Source: Flavobacteriales bacterium (GTDB taxonomy: Bacteria > Bacteroidota > Bacteroidia > Flavobacteriales_F > PHOS-HE28). Taken from it: a stretch of 64,000 nucleotides of DNA. Shown one piece after another: positions 10,596 through 19,800 of the stretch (within the stretch, counting starts at the first letter, position 1; each line of letters opens with the position of its first letter). The position numbers and the translations under genes were made by a program. The notes beneath the pieces were generated by a model that searched no databases, had not been told where the DNA came from, and saw only the letters and a list, made by a program, of their open reading frames with translations. The stretch lies in assembly GCA_019638115.1 (NCBI GenBank), contig JAHBUK010000004.1, positions 490,001-554,000 on the forward strand, in the 5' to 3' direction.

Positions 10596-10763
10596 TTACT
10601 TCCAACCACACGACCATTCCCGACCATATCGAACAACAGGCCCCTTTGTTGCAGGCAATGCACACGGCCATCCTCCGGAAAACTCCGGAGGTGCGGAACA
10701 TTGGGTGCATTGTGTTGCGGTGTTAGGAGCATGCTCTGCCTGCTTCCAAGGCGATGCATGCAT
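10596..10763 (-). CDS. Possible 55-aa Cys-rich peptide
   Basis: A short frame 77 bp after the nuclease gene on the same strand, with its stop right before the hairpin at 10557-10587. It has four Cys residues, including a CTQC pair, then PC and SC near the end. Position, terminator and Cys content favour a gene. No homologue is recognised and overlapping frames exist. The rest of 10451-10840 shows nothing else I can support. Confidence 0.25.
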   Translation of the reverse strand: MHASPWKQAEHAPNTATQCTQCSAPPEFSGGWPCALPATKGPVVRYGREWSCGWK

Positions 10764-10840
10764 AACCTTGCCTACGAGGCTATTGGGCAGCAAAACACCG
10801 GGATGTAAGACCTGCAGTGCGCCGACCGCCCCACCACCGC

Positions 10841-11320
10841 TCACATATCCGCAAAGAACTTCCGCGCGATCCGCCCGAACTCCACGATCGTGTTGCGGTC
10901 CAGGTCCAGGTCCTTGCGTACGATGAGCAGGTTGTTGCAGGTGGGTGTGATGGCCTTGCCCGCCGCGAGCTGCTTGTAGGTGAGGCACTTGATGTGCTCC
11001 TTGCTCACCACGATGAAGAAGGCGTGCGGCCAGGGGTACTCGCCCTTGATGTCGTCGATGCTGAACAGGCCGCTTGCGCGGTACTTCACTTCCACGAAGT
11101 GCAGCTTGTGGTTGCGCGGGTCCTGCACCACGAAGTCGGGCATGCTGCGGATCTGCTGCTTCACCGGACCGTTGGTCTTGCGCGTGAGCTGCGCGATGCC
11201 GGGCACGCTGCGCTCCATGCCGTAGTGGAACACGTTGTAGCCATGCGCCAGGAAGAGCTCCTGGATGATGGTCTCGGCCACACGGCCTTTGATGGAGTTG
11301 GTGGAGAAGGGGGTGGGCAT
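10841..11320 (-). CDS. PD-(D/E)XK-type nuclease, restriction-associated
   Basis: A 159-aa protein with the core of a PD-(D/E)XK nuclease: an N-terminal helix (GRVAETIIQELFLAHGY), then Asp in RSMPDFVV, and FVEVKYR with the Glu-x-Lys pair about 20 residues later. The fold cuts DNA with metal ions in restriction enzymes and repair nucleases. Downstream helices contain AHFFIVVSKEH-like AFFIVVSKEHIKCL. It follows hsdR by 90 bp on the same strand and closes the island. It could be an accessory nuclease of the type I system or an independent effector. Catalytic residues appear intact. Confidence 0.65.
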   Translation of the reverse strand: MPTPFSTNSIKGRVAETIIQELFLAHGYNVFHYGMERSVPGIAQLTRKTNGPVKQQIRSMPDFVVQDPRNHKLHFVEVKYRASGLFSIDDIKGEYPWPHAFFIVVSKEHIKCLTYKQLAAGKAITPTCNNLLIVRKDLDLDRNTIVEFGRIARKFFADM

Positions 11321-11410
11321 GGACGATCGTTATTCGTTTTCGGTTCTATTGCTCTATCAACAAAGACGCTGTACCCCTCTACCATCAAGCAGTAATCCCA
11401 AGCGATACAC

Positions 11411-14400
11411 TCATGCTGAACCAGCCCGTTCTGCTGTGGCATTAACCCGATCGACGATAGAGATGATCCGGTCCTGATCCTCTTCCTCGAACACCCCGAA
11501 GATGCCCTGGTCGTTGATCTCCGTGAACGGCGGATCGGCGAGCATGCGCTTGTCAATGATGCCGTTGATGGTCAGGTGCGTGATCAGCTGGTCGATGAAG
11601 CGGATCTGGTCGGCGCGCAGGTCGGCGCGGGAAAGGAACTCGCCAAAAGCTTCCTTGGCGGCTTTGGCGTCCAGGCCGATGATGCTGCGGATGAAGACCC
11701 CCAACGGCTGCGGATCGCCCAGCTCTTCCATGAGCGCCTCCTTGGTGCCGCGCTCGTCTCCATCGAAGAGCAGGCGCTCCAACTCCAGCAGCTCGGCGGC
11801 GGTGATCGGCTCGTTGGTGTGCAGCTTGTGGATGGTGAGGTGGTGCCTGTGCTGGCGGATGAACTGCTCCACCTTCAACCGGTAACTGCGCATGGCGTAG
11901 CCGCCGGGCAGGTCATAGCGGTCCTCCCCCACGTTCACGATGCTGTCCTTCAACTCCGTGAAGACCGGGTTCCGCTTGTCCCGGCGGATCAGGCGCACCA
12001 GTTCGCGCAGCTCGCTGCGGGTGAACTCCAAGGCTTCCAGGCCCAGTACCTCGCGCCGGCGCTTCGGGTCCTGGGCCACACTGAGCACGGCGCGTATCGC
12101 CGGGATCCGAACCTGCACGGCCGGGATGTTCGCCATGCGGTCCAGCTGTTCGGCGGTGCCATGCAGTTGGCGGAACAGCGCGTTCTCCTGTGGCGCACTG
12201 GTGATCATGGCCAGTTGCAGATCGGCGATGAGCAGATCGAAACGCTTGGCCATCTCGTCCTGATCGGGCACTTCGACCACCGGCGCCAGGTGCTGGCAGA
12301 GGTCGCTGATGGCCGATGGCCCCAGCCCTTCCCATGCCGGGCGCTCACGGTAGGTGTCGAGCAGGCGTTTCACGGGCCGCACCTGTACCGTATTGCGGCG
12401 TTCCCACAGCGGCGCCACCCAGCCGTGCAGACGGTCCAGCAGCTGGCGGTGCAGCTCGGCGTGCGCTTCCCGCAAGCCGGCATCATCGCCGATCGCCTGG
12501 GCCAGCAACAGGTTGGCCTCGAACAGGCGGTGGCTCACGCCCTTCGGCCGCGTGGCCGGTATGCCTTCTGGGGTGACGTCGAAGAAGCTGTAGTTGCGGC
12601 AGAGGTCGAAGATGCGGAAGTGGGTCTTGTCCTCGCCGGGGCCGAACAGGTCCGGGCAAAGGCGTGTGCCGCGGCCCACCATCTGCCAGAACTTGGCCTT
12701 GGAGTACACGGGCTTGAAGAAGACCAGGTTCACCACTTCGGGTATGTCGATGCCCGTATCGAGCATGTCCACGCTTACGGCGATCTGCGGCAATAGCCTT
12801 GCATCGCTGAACCGGTCGATGAGGTCCTGCGCGTACTTCTCCTCATTGTCGATCACGGCCAGGAAGTGACCGGCATAATGCGGGAACTGCTTCTCGAAGC
12901 GCTGGCGGATGGCGAGCGCGTGCGGGTGATTGCGGGCAAAGACGATGGTCTTCCCCAGCTTGTCACCACCCTCCACCTTGATGCCGTGGGTCATCACATG
13001 CGCCAGGGCCTGGTCGATGGTGTGTGTGTTGAAGAGCCAGCTGTTGATGGCCTGCGCACCGATCTCATCGGGTACCGCGCCATCGGCATCACGGAAGGTC
13101 TCTTCGTAGTGGCGCTGGTCGCTCTCGTCCAGGTCGGCGTAGCGGATGCCACGCGCCATGAAGCCCAGATCCACTTCCTGGCCCAAGGGCGGCACCAGGA
13201 AACGGTCCTTCACGGCCTGGTCCAGTTCGTAGTAGTAGGTGGGGTTGTGCTCCTCGCAGTCGAACAGGGCATAGGTGTCGCGATCGCCCTCGGAGCGCGG
13301 CGTGGCGGTGAGGCCCAGCAACAGGCTGTCGAAGTAGTCGAAGATGGCCTTGTAGCGCTCATACACGCTGCGGTGCGCCTCGTCCACGATCACCAGGTCG
13401 AAATGCCCCACCCCGAAGGTCTTCAGGTCGTCCGATCGGCTCTGGTCGATGCGGTTGAGCATCGTGGGATAGGTGCTGAACACGATGCGGGCGCTCTCGT
13501 CGTAGCGGCTGCGCGTCAGGTCCAGCGTGGTCACGTTGGGCAGGTACTTCTCGAAGGCCCGCTTCGCCTGGGTCACCAGTGCGTTCCGGTCGGCCAGGAA
13601 GAGCACCCGCTTCACCCAGTTGCCTTTCATCAGCATGTCCACCAAGGCGGCGGCGGTGCGGGTCTTGCCGCTGCCGGTGGCCATCACCACCAGGGCGCGG
13701 CGGCGGCGTGCGCGCAGGCTCCCCTCGTGCAGGGCGACCCACGACTCCGCCACGCGGCGGATGGCCTCCTGCTGGTAGTAGCGCCCGGCGATATCAGGGT
13801 CCACCGGCAGCTGGCGGATGTCCGCCCGGGTGCGGCGCCGGTCCACCAGTAACTGCAGTTCGTCGCGCGTGTGGAAACCCTGCACCGGACGTGGCGCGGC
13901 GAAGGTGTCGTCCCAGCACCAGGTGTTGAAGCCGTTGGTGTAGTACATCACCGGGCGCTGGCGGTGCATGCGCTCCAGGCAGTCGGCATAGAGGCCCGCC
14001 TGCACGCGGCCGTTCTCTTCGTTCACCAGGGTGCGCTTGGCCTCCACCACGGCCAACGGCTTCCCGTCAGCGCCCCATAGCACATAATCCACGGAGCCAT
14101 TGCCGTTGGGATTCGTGCTCAACGGCATACCGGTCACGGGATACTCCGGCACGTTGGGTGCGGCCGGGTCCCAGCCCGCTTCGCGCAGCAGCTCATCGAT
14201 GAAGAGCAGCCGCGTCTCCGCTTCCGTGTACGGCGACTCCGGCACCGGCCGGGTGCGTTGCTGCTCCTTCCGCGCCTGCACCGCCGCGAGGTGCGCCTCC
14301 AGTGCCTGCTTCTCGCCTTCCAGCTTCAGCCGCTGCTCCAACTCGCGCTCCAGTTGCTGCCGTTGCGCTTCGTACTGCGCCTGCAGCGTGTTCAACACGG

Positions 14401-14848
14401 AAACGCTGGGCACCTCCTTGGTCTTCACCTTCACGGCCATCGCCTCATCCTCGAACGCGGACACCTCGATGTCGAAGGCGCTGTAGGTGCGCGCGAACCA
14501 TTTCAGGAAGCGGTGCAGCAGCTTCACGCAGGCCACGCTCTGGCTGTCCACCACCTTCTTGTCGTGCGCGGCGGCGTTGCCCGTCTTGCGGATGTAATGC
14601 AGGTCGGGCAGGATGGCCGGCGGGATCAACTCCCGGAACTCCGCCGTATCCATCAGCGCGCTCAACTGGTCGTCGTAGGGCTGGCGCAGGTCGCGGTCGT
14701 TGGCGTAGAGCCAGCGCACGGTCTTCTCCAGGGTTCGCCGCGCGTACACCGCGCTGGGTATCGGCGCCGTGCGCGCGAAACGCTCCGCTTCCATGGCCTC
14801 CTGCGCCAGCGCGGGCCACTCTTCGGCGAGGAAGCGGAAGTTGCTCAT
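11411..14848 (-). CDS. hsdR: Type I restriction enzyme, R (motor and nuclease) subunit
   Basis: An 1145-aa HsdR of the EcoEI class. Residues 1-125 match DUF4145 (YARRTLEKTVRWLYAND, IRKTGNAAAHD). A coiled-coil (about 145-205) leads to the PD-(D/E)XK nuclease with VDYVLW and AVVEAKR near residue 255. The SF2 motor follows, with Walker A ATGSGKT near 393, DEAH in VIVDEAHRS near 489, GLTATP, and the second RecA domain with MVGRGTRLCPDLFG. The EcoEI_R_C domain fills the rest. It translocates DNA and cleaves unmodified sites when bound to HsdM/HsdS. The start ATG overlaps the RES toxin stop (ATGA). Unusually, it lies about 9.4 kb from hsdMS, separated by five or more genes on the same strand. Confidence 0.94.
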   Translation of the reverse strand: MSNFRFLAEEWPALAQEAMEAERFARTAPIPSAVYARRTLEKTVRWLYANDRDLRQPYDDQLSALMDTAEFRELIPPAILPDLHYIRKTGNAAAHDKKVVDSQSVACVKLLHRFLKWFARTYSAFDIEVSAFEDEAMAVKVKTKEVPSVSVLNTLQAQYEAQRQQLERELEQRLKLEGEKQALEAHLAAVQARKEQQRTRPVPESPYTEAETRLLFIDELLREAGWDPAAPNVPEYPVTGMPLSTNPNGNGSVDYVLWGADGKPLAVVEAKRTLVNEENGRVQAGLYADCLERMHRQRPVMYYTNGFNTWCWDDTFAAPRPVQGFHTRDELQLLVDRRRTRADIRQLPVDPDIAGRYYQQEAIRRVAESWVALHEGSLRARRRRALVVMATGSGKTRTAAALVDMLMKGNWVKRVLFLADRNALVTQAKRAFEKYLPNVTTLDLTRSRYDESARIVFSTYPTMLNRIDQSRSDDLKTFGVGHFDLVIVDEAHRSVYERYKAIFDYFDSLLLGLTATPRSEGDRDTYALFDCEEHNPTYYYELDQAVKDRFLVPPLGQEVDLGFMARGIRYADLDESDQRHYEETFRDADGAVPDEIGAQAINSWLFNTHTIDQALAHVMTHGIKVEGGDKLGKTIVFARNHPHALAIRQRFEKQFPHYAGHFLAVIDNEEKYAQDLIDRFSDARLLPQIAVSVDMLDTGIDIPEVVNLVFFKPVYSKAKFWQMVGRGTRLCPDLFGPGEDKTHFRIFDLCRNYSFFDVTPEGIPATRPKGVSHRLFEANLLLAQAIGDDAGLREAHAELHRQLLDRLHGWVAPLWERRNTVQVRPVKRLLDTYRERPAWEGLGPSAISDLCQHLAPVVEVPDQDEMAKRFDLLIADLQLAMITSAPQENALFRQLHGTAEQLDRMANIPAVQVRIPAIRAVLSVAQDPKRRREVLGLEALEFTRSELRELVRLIRRDKRNPVFTELKDSIVNVGEDRYDLPGGYAMRSYRLKVEQFIRQHRHHLTIHKLHTNEPITAAELLELERLLFDGDERGTKEALMEELGDPQPLGVFIRSIIGLDAKAAKEAFGEFLSRADLRADQIRFIDQLITHLTINGIIDKRMLADPPFTEINDQGIFGVFEEEDQDRIISIVDRVNATAERAGSA

Positions 14849-14850
14849 GG
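14828..14850. repeat. hsdR start sequence, duplicated copy 1
   Basis: These 23 bp cover the hsdR start and its first codons (MSNFRFL). An identical copy is at 15828-15850, exactly 1000 bp away. Confidence 0.85.
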
Positions 14851-15321
14851 GTTCCGTAGTGATCGAGCGATGCGAGGATCGAAGGTGAAGGGTGCCACGG
14901 AAAGGACCTTCACCCGACCGACCACTTTGTGAGGGTTCAAGAGGTAGTTCCACTTCGTTCGTAACACTACCAAGGGAACGCGTAAGGCCACATCGTTCGA
15001 TGCGATGAACCGCGCTCCGTAACTCTGTGAGGCCAACCCATACGGTGGTCCTTCGCGGTCCCAACCGATTGGCAAGGTCTTCACGTACGGGCGCTTGATG
15101 CCTTGTCTACCGGTCAGTTCGTAGGTCACCAGCACCGAATCCAATGGCAGCTCGGGCACTTCGCTGAAATGCGCGAGAACCTCCAGTACGGCCAGTGCAG
15201 GTTCTGCGGCGGTGTAGATCATTGGCACACTTGGCGGGTTCCAGCGCCCTCCACGTATGGCCGCGCCCTCACCATTCAATAGTTGTGCGTACGCTGCGGT
15301 GCTCAGCCGGTACAGCTTCAT
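14845..15321 (-). CDS. RES-domain toxin 1 (NAD+-degrading family)
   Basis: A 158-aa RES-family protein with the signature GGRWN (Arg26), an IYTAAEPALAVLE block (Tyr36, Glu47) and a late FIAS segment. Characterised RES toxins (MbcT, Res) degrade NAD+ and are neutralised by an Xre/MbcA antitoxin. The antitoxin gene directly upstream overlaps it by ATGA. The stop in turn overlaps the hsdR ATG, placing the toxin-antitoxin module and hsdR in one translationally coupled chain. This suggests either that the module was captured by the restriction locus or that it acts as a back-up abortive response. Confidence 0.88.
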   Translation of the reverse strand: MKLYRLSTAAYAQLLNGEGAAIRGGRWNPPSVPMIYTAAEPALAVLEVLAHFSEVPELPLDSVLVTYELTGRQGIKRPYVKTLPIGWDREGPPYGLASQSYGARFIASNDVALRVPLVVLRTKWNYLLNPHKVVGRVKVLSVAPFTFDPRIARSLRNP

Positions 15322-15788
15322 GCGAACACGCCATGCGCAATGGTCTCCAGTTCATCGGCCACAAGGCGCACGCCTGTGAACGTGGTCATCAGGTCCGCCG
15401 GTCGCTGGCCTTCAAGGGCGCGGATGGGTGAGGTTAACCAGCGCTCGAAGCGGGCCTCATCGCCGAACACCTCGGCTCCGCGCGCCATGGCCTGTTCATA
15501 CAGCAATAGCAACTCCGTTTGGGCTGGCACCAAGTTTCTGTTCGTGCGAAGCATGGCACGCAAACCAGGTACCGACGTTTGTAGCAGCCCCGCGTAGGCC
15601 GGCTCGGCGAACGGATTCTCTTCTAAACGACGCTTCAGCGAAGGCATGGTCATTGGCTTGCGCGCCTGGGCCATCAACTCCTGCTGGCTCAGGCGCTTGA
15701 AACGCCATGCGGGACGCGCAGGCTTACGGGCATATTCCGCTTGTGGCTCAGCCGCTGTATTGGGTACTGATGATCTGTGCTTGGCCAT
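15318..15788 (-). CDS. Xre/MbcA/ParS-type antitoxin 1
   Basis: A 156-aa antitoxin. The C-terminal toxin-binding domain (about 95-155) has VFGDEARFERWLTSPIRALE and PADLMTTFTGVRLVADELET, the classic MbcA/ParS pattern. The N-terminal half is basic and probably holds the DNA-binding helices. It overlaps the RES toxin gene by 4 bp (ATGA). Its N-terminus (MAK, then AAEPQAEY) resembles antitoxin 2 (MAK, AAEPQAQY). The leader and first codons lie in a 34-bp sequence identical to that of antitoxin 2. Confidence 0.88.
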   Translation of the reverse strand: MAKHRSSVPNTAAEPQAEYARKPARPAWRFKRLSQQELMAQARKPMTMPSLKRRLEENPFAEPAYAGLLQTSVPGLRAMLRTNRNLVPAQTELLLLYEQAMARGAEVFGDEARFERWLTSPIRALEGQRPADLMTTFTGVRLVADELETIAHGVFA

Positions 15789-15811
15789 GGTGCGAATTCA
15801 AAAGTACGAAG
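15778..15811 (-). repeat. 34-bp leader repeat, copy 1 (antitoxin 1)
   Basis: Exactly repeated at 16757-16790. It spans the first codons of the antitoxin (MAK), the ATG, and the upstream TACTTTTG box. Confidence 0.85.
15799..15806 (-). promoter_or_regulatory. -7 promoter box of antitoxin module 1
   Basis: Minus strand TACTTTTG, an exact TAnnTTTG match, 11 bp upstream of the antitoxin ATG, so the mRNA leader would be very short. The box lies inside the shared 34-bp repeat. Confidence 0.55.
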
Positions 15812-15827
15812 CGGGTCCCTCTTTAGT

Positions 15828-15850
15828 GAGGAAGCGGAAGTTGCTCATGG
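15828..15850. repeat. remnant copy of the hsdR start
   Basis: Identical to 14828-14850. On the minus strand it encodes MSNFRFL and then runs about nine more codons to a stop, so it is a vestigial hsdR 5' end stranded between the two toxin-antitoxin modules. The RES2 stop overlaps this false ATG just as RES1 overlaps the real one. Confidence 0.8.
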
Positions 15851-16303
15851 ACTTGTGAAGAAGCGGTGGTCCAAGGTGAAAGGTTCGATCGCCACGACAC
15901 GGATCTCCTTTCGCCTCGCGTGGTTGGGGTTCAATCCGAATATCCATTCCCTGGGAACGAGTGCGCTCGGGACTTGTAAGGCCACATGTCGCCCATGGTG
16001 CAGGAACGTGTCGCCAATACCTTGGGCCGCCTGGCTGTAAGGGTACTTGCCCCAGTCCAGCGGGAGTTCGGAAGGTGAAACCGTCGCATCATCAGGGAAC
16101 TCGATGACCGTGTAGGCGAAGCTCCGTTCGGTCCGTTCCAACCTGGGCAAGTGGACCAGCACCTCGCACAACGCCAACGACCGGCTGGCAGCGCAATACA
16201 GCATCGGTCTTCCCTTCGTGTTCCAGCGGCCACCGGCGTGGAAAGCGCCCATGCCACGCAGGTCGCCGGCATACGGCGTCTGGGTAAGCCGATATACGAT
16301 CAT
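15845..16303 (-). CDS. RES-domain toxin 2 (NAD+-degrading family)
   Basis: A 152-aa RES protein with GGRWN (Arg26), MLYCAASRSLALCEVLVHL and a C-terminal PFTLDHRFF that aligns with PFTFDPRIA of toxin 1. It is clearly a divergent relative of toxin 1, with intact signature residues. The overlap with antitoxin 2 is 4 bp. Its stop overlaps the remnant hsdR start. As with toxin 1, the likely activity is NAD+ depletion when the antitoxin is lost. Confidence 0.87.
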   Translation of the reverse strand: MIVYRLTQTPYAGDLRGMGAFHAGGRWNTKGRPMLYCAASRSLALCEVLVHLPRLERTERSFAYTVIEFPDDATVSPSELPLDWGKYPYSQAAQGIGDTFLHHGRHVALQVPSALVPREWIFGLNPNHARRKEIRVVAIEPFTLDHRFFTSP

Positions 16304-16767
16304 ACCGGTAGGCCGTGCTCAATGGCGATCAGTTCATCCAGCACCTGCTCAATGCCCTTGGAACTCACCAGTAAGTCCATGGGGGGCTTGCCGAGCAGCA
16401 AGTGTTCATCCTCCATCCAGCCGTGGAAATTCTCCATGCTACCAAAAACCTCCTCCCCCCTGCGGTAAAGTTCCTCCACCAGCAGCACACGGTCGGCCTC
16501 CAAGGGATTCAAAGGTTGACGCTTGATGATGCGTTGCTTCCACTGTACGACTGGTATATGGAGCACTACACCCCATCGCTCCAGGTCCAAGGGGATCTTG
16601 CGGGCGATGCTGCGAAAGCGCTGCATGCTCAGCGGTCTGGATCCTTCCTTCACCCAATCAGCGATCGGACGCGGACCGTTGTTGCGCATACTGGCCGGTG
16701 CCAGGCGCAGGTATTGGGCTTGCGGTTCCGCAGCTATGCTTGGCGAGGGTTTCTTCTGCTTGGCCAT
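16300..16767 (-). CDS. Xre/MbcA/ParS-type antitoxin 2
   Basis: A 155-aa antitoxin for RES toxin 2. The toxin-binding domain (about 95-155) has RRGEEVFGSMENFHGWMEDE and PPMDLLVSSKGIEQVLDELI. The N-terminal part is basic, with predicted helices. The gene starts only 41 bp after the helicase stop codon and carries its own -7 box in the shared 34-bp leader, so the modules can be transcribed independently of the helicase. Confidence 0.87.
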   Translation of the reverse strand: MAKQKKPSPSIAAEPQAQYLRLAPASMRNNGPRPIADWVKEGSRPLSMQRFRSIARKIPLDLERWGVVLHIPVVQWKQRIIKRQPLNPLEADRVLLVEELYRRGEEVFGSMENFHGWMEDEHLLLGKPPMDLLVSSKGIEQVLDELIAIEHGLPV

Positions 16768-16790
16768 GGTGCGAATTCAAAAGTACGAAG
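16757..16790 (-). repeat. 34-bp leader repeat, copy 2 (antitoxin 2)
   Basis: Exact copy of 15778-15811, covering the first antitoxin codons and promoter. It could also be the operator bound by both antitoxins. Confidence 0.85.
16778..16785 (-). promoter_or_regulatory. -7 promoter box of antitoxin module 2
   Basis: Minus strand TACTTTTG, exact TAnnTTTG, 11 bp before the antitoxin 2 ATG, in the second copy of the 34-bp leader. Confidence 0.55.
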
Positions 16791-16808
16791 GGGGCTTTCA
16801 AGCTATGA

Positions 16809-19800
16809 CTAAATGCGCCCGGGGAGTGGCTGCGGGATCGTCAGCGCCGCCAGGTCGATACCCTCCATCACGATATCCACTGCCATCACCATGTTCAGGT
16901 TCTCCTTGTTGTGCAGCACCACCAGGTCGGTGCCACGGTCACGTGTCTCCTGCACACGGTATAGGTCCATGGCCCTTATGGGCATGATGGACACCCGTTC
17001 CTCCAAGGTCTGGCCATTGAAAAGCAACGCCTCCAGTTCGGCCGAAGGTGCCATGGGCACTTGCTGTCCATCTGCGCGATCTGGCGTCAGTACTTGGTCC
17101 ATCAGCAGGTAGCGGCTGTGGCCAGTGCGGGATATGTTGTCTTCCGGGGCCAGCAGGATGAGCACATCGCGCGCACGGCTGATGGCCACATTGATGAGGT
17201 TGGGGTCGTTGAAGAGCGCGATATCGCCGATGACCAGGCGACCACCATCCTTGGCTTTGGTCGCGGTGGGGTTGAGCAGGAAGATCACGATCTCCGCCTC
17301 GCCACCTTGATAGCGGTGAACTGAGGATACGCTGATCGTGCGGACCTCATCCGGCCCGGGCTCCTGCACGCAACCTTCGTTGAAAGGCTCCAGCAACGCC
17401 TGACATACGCGGACCTGACGCCCATAGGGACAAATGATGATGACCCGTTTGCCTGGGTTCTCCAAGGCAAGCACCACGGCCAGGCGCGCCGCCAACAGTG
17501 CGCTGTGAACGTGTACGGCCGAGTTGTCGAAGGAAATGATCGTGGAGGGGCTCAGTAGATCATCCGACGCCGTGTCCTTCTCCTGCAATGTCACAGGGAA
17601 GGACCAGAGCCCGATGGGCGGCATTGAGGCACTGCCCAGGGTGATGTCATGTTCATCCGTACCCCGGGCACTGCTTACGCCATTATCATAGAAACCCTTG
17701 CTGGAGAGTTGCACGATCGACTTGCCGGATCGGTAATTTGTTGCGAGCCGGTTGATCCTGGCACCGGGTAGTTCAGGAGCTTCTTCCAGTTGGAAGTTGT
17801 TGATGCCCGCCAGGGTGAAGATGTTCTCGGTGGCATAGCCGCGGATCCGTTGCCCGTTCTTGGAGGCATCGATCTTGTCCTTCATGGAAGGCGTTGCGCC
17901 CACGGGCATCAACTGGAACGGGTCTCCCGCGAAAAGGAAGCGGGCTCCCAAGGCTCCCCAGGTGCTGTCCCTTCGGGTGTTCGGCAAGTACAGCAGGGGC
18001 AGGAGCGCATAGGGAAGTGCCGCCATGGAGGCTTCATCAAAGACCACATGGTCCCAATCCACATTCTTCAGGTCCCTGCCATTCGCGAAATGGTCGAAAC
18101 TGAAGCGATGCATGGTGGTGATCACCACGGCCGGATATCCATCGTCAAGCGGGACGTCCTTGTTCATTGCACCGAAGCGATGTACACCCTGTAGCACCTT
18201 GAAGTCATCGGAGGACTTCTCCGTGATCCGTTGAAAGAGCACATCAGCAGCGGTATTGGTGGGGGTGAGCACCAGGACCTTCGCCTCGGTATCGCGCACC
18301 GTACTGATGAGCCGTTCAGCCAGCACCGTGGTCTTGCCGGTACCTGGGGGGCCGAAGATGAAACCGACCTGGCCGCCAGGCGCCCGCTCCTTGACCAACT
18401 CGATGAGTGGCCGCGAACCATCGTGTGCGTTGGCGATACTTCGCCACGCATGGGCCAGCATTTTCAGGAGCATATCCTCCACGGGCAGTTCGATCAAGGC
18501 CACCGCACTTTCGTTCAGTGTGAACGGCAGCTTCGGCACACGTACGCGTACTTCACCTTCCGAACTTGCGAGCAGCTCGAAGTCGGTGATCTCCTGGTAG
18601 GCCACCCCGCGTTTGCGCAGCTTCAGCCGCATGCCCGTGATGCTGCGGTCCTTGTCGGATACCAATTCGTAGGGGAGTTCCGCCACATTGGGCCGGCGCA
18701 GTATCAGCACCCCCTCTGCCAAGGCTTCCACCTCCTTGAAGCGGAAGGTGTTCCCATTATCCCTGTCCAATAATTTCTGGGCATATTCCCATTCCACGCT
18801 GTTGACCAACTCCGCGAGTGTGATGGCGGGTTGCTTGCAAAAGGCCATTTGCCGAGCCCGGAACTCTTCCACCTGTTGCTTCCTGGGCAGTTCCTCGGCA
18901 GGGCGCTCCTTCACTTTCTCAAGTGCGGCGTCCGCTGTTCTGTAGTGCTTGTCGAAGAGGCGCTGGAAGCTGTCCCGTACCGTGTTCGGCACCAACGGCA
19001 CGCTCCCTTCGCTGAGGCGGTAAAGCGCCACTACGATGGGGTAGTTGTGCGAGAGGAATATCCGTTGGGAGCCGTCCTGGGGTGCATGGAATTTAATGCC
19101 GTGGCGCCGGGCAAGCGGCTGCCCTTCCCACGTAAGGCTCAAGGGCAGATCACCCGGATATTCGTACACCGTCCATCCGGCACCTTCGGCCTTCCAAGCC
19201 TGGTAGATGGGATCCGTACTTTCGGTGGCGTCGGTTTCCAACCGCAATGCAGGTTCTTCCTTCCACACGACACCAGAGGCTTGCAGCAATTTGGTGATCC
19301 GTGTTTCCTGCAAGGCGCTTACGAAGGTCTCCGCACCACCTTTGCCCACGATCCAGCGGAGGGTGTCAACCGGCGAGGACGGGAGTGCTACTTCCTGCTC
19401 GGCCTCATCGTTGAGAAGTGCCTTCCTCCATGCTACCGTAGCATTCTCCTGGCTACGTAGACCTTCCACCAATGCAAGTCGACGGTGATCCCTGCCAGCC
19501 CATTGGGCCACCCATGTCGGGATGCGTTCCTCCACTCGCGTAAACTCCTCTTCGGCATTCAGCCAGCTACCTGGATGCGAACCGAAAATGCCCTCCAACA
19601 TCTGCTTGTACCGATCGGTGCGGATGTGATCGAGTGCTGTCGCGTTGCGCTCTTGTTCCGCCAGCAGCCAATTCAGGAAGGAGAGGCGTTCTGCCGCATC
19701 CAGATCGTCCTGTACCAGGTCGGGTATGAACGACACGCCCAAGCGGGGTGCGGTGGCGAGCATCGCCTCCTGGGTCAGCTTGATGGGCTCCCACTGGTCA

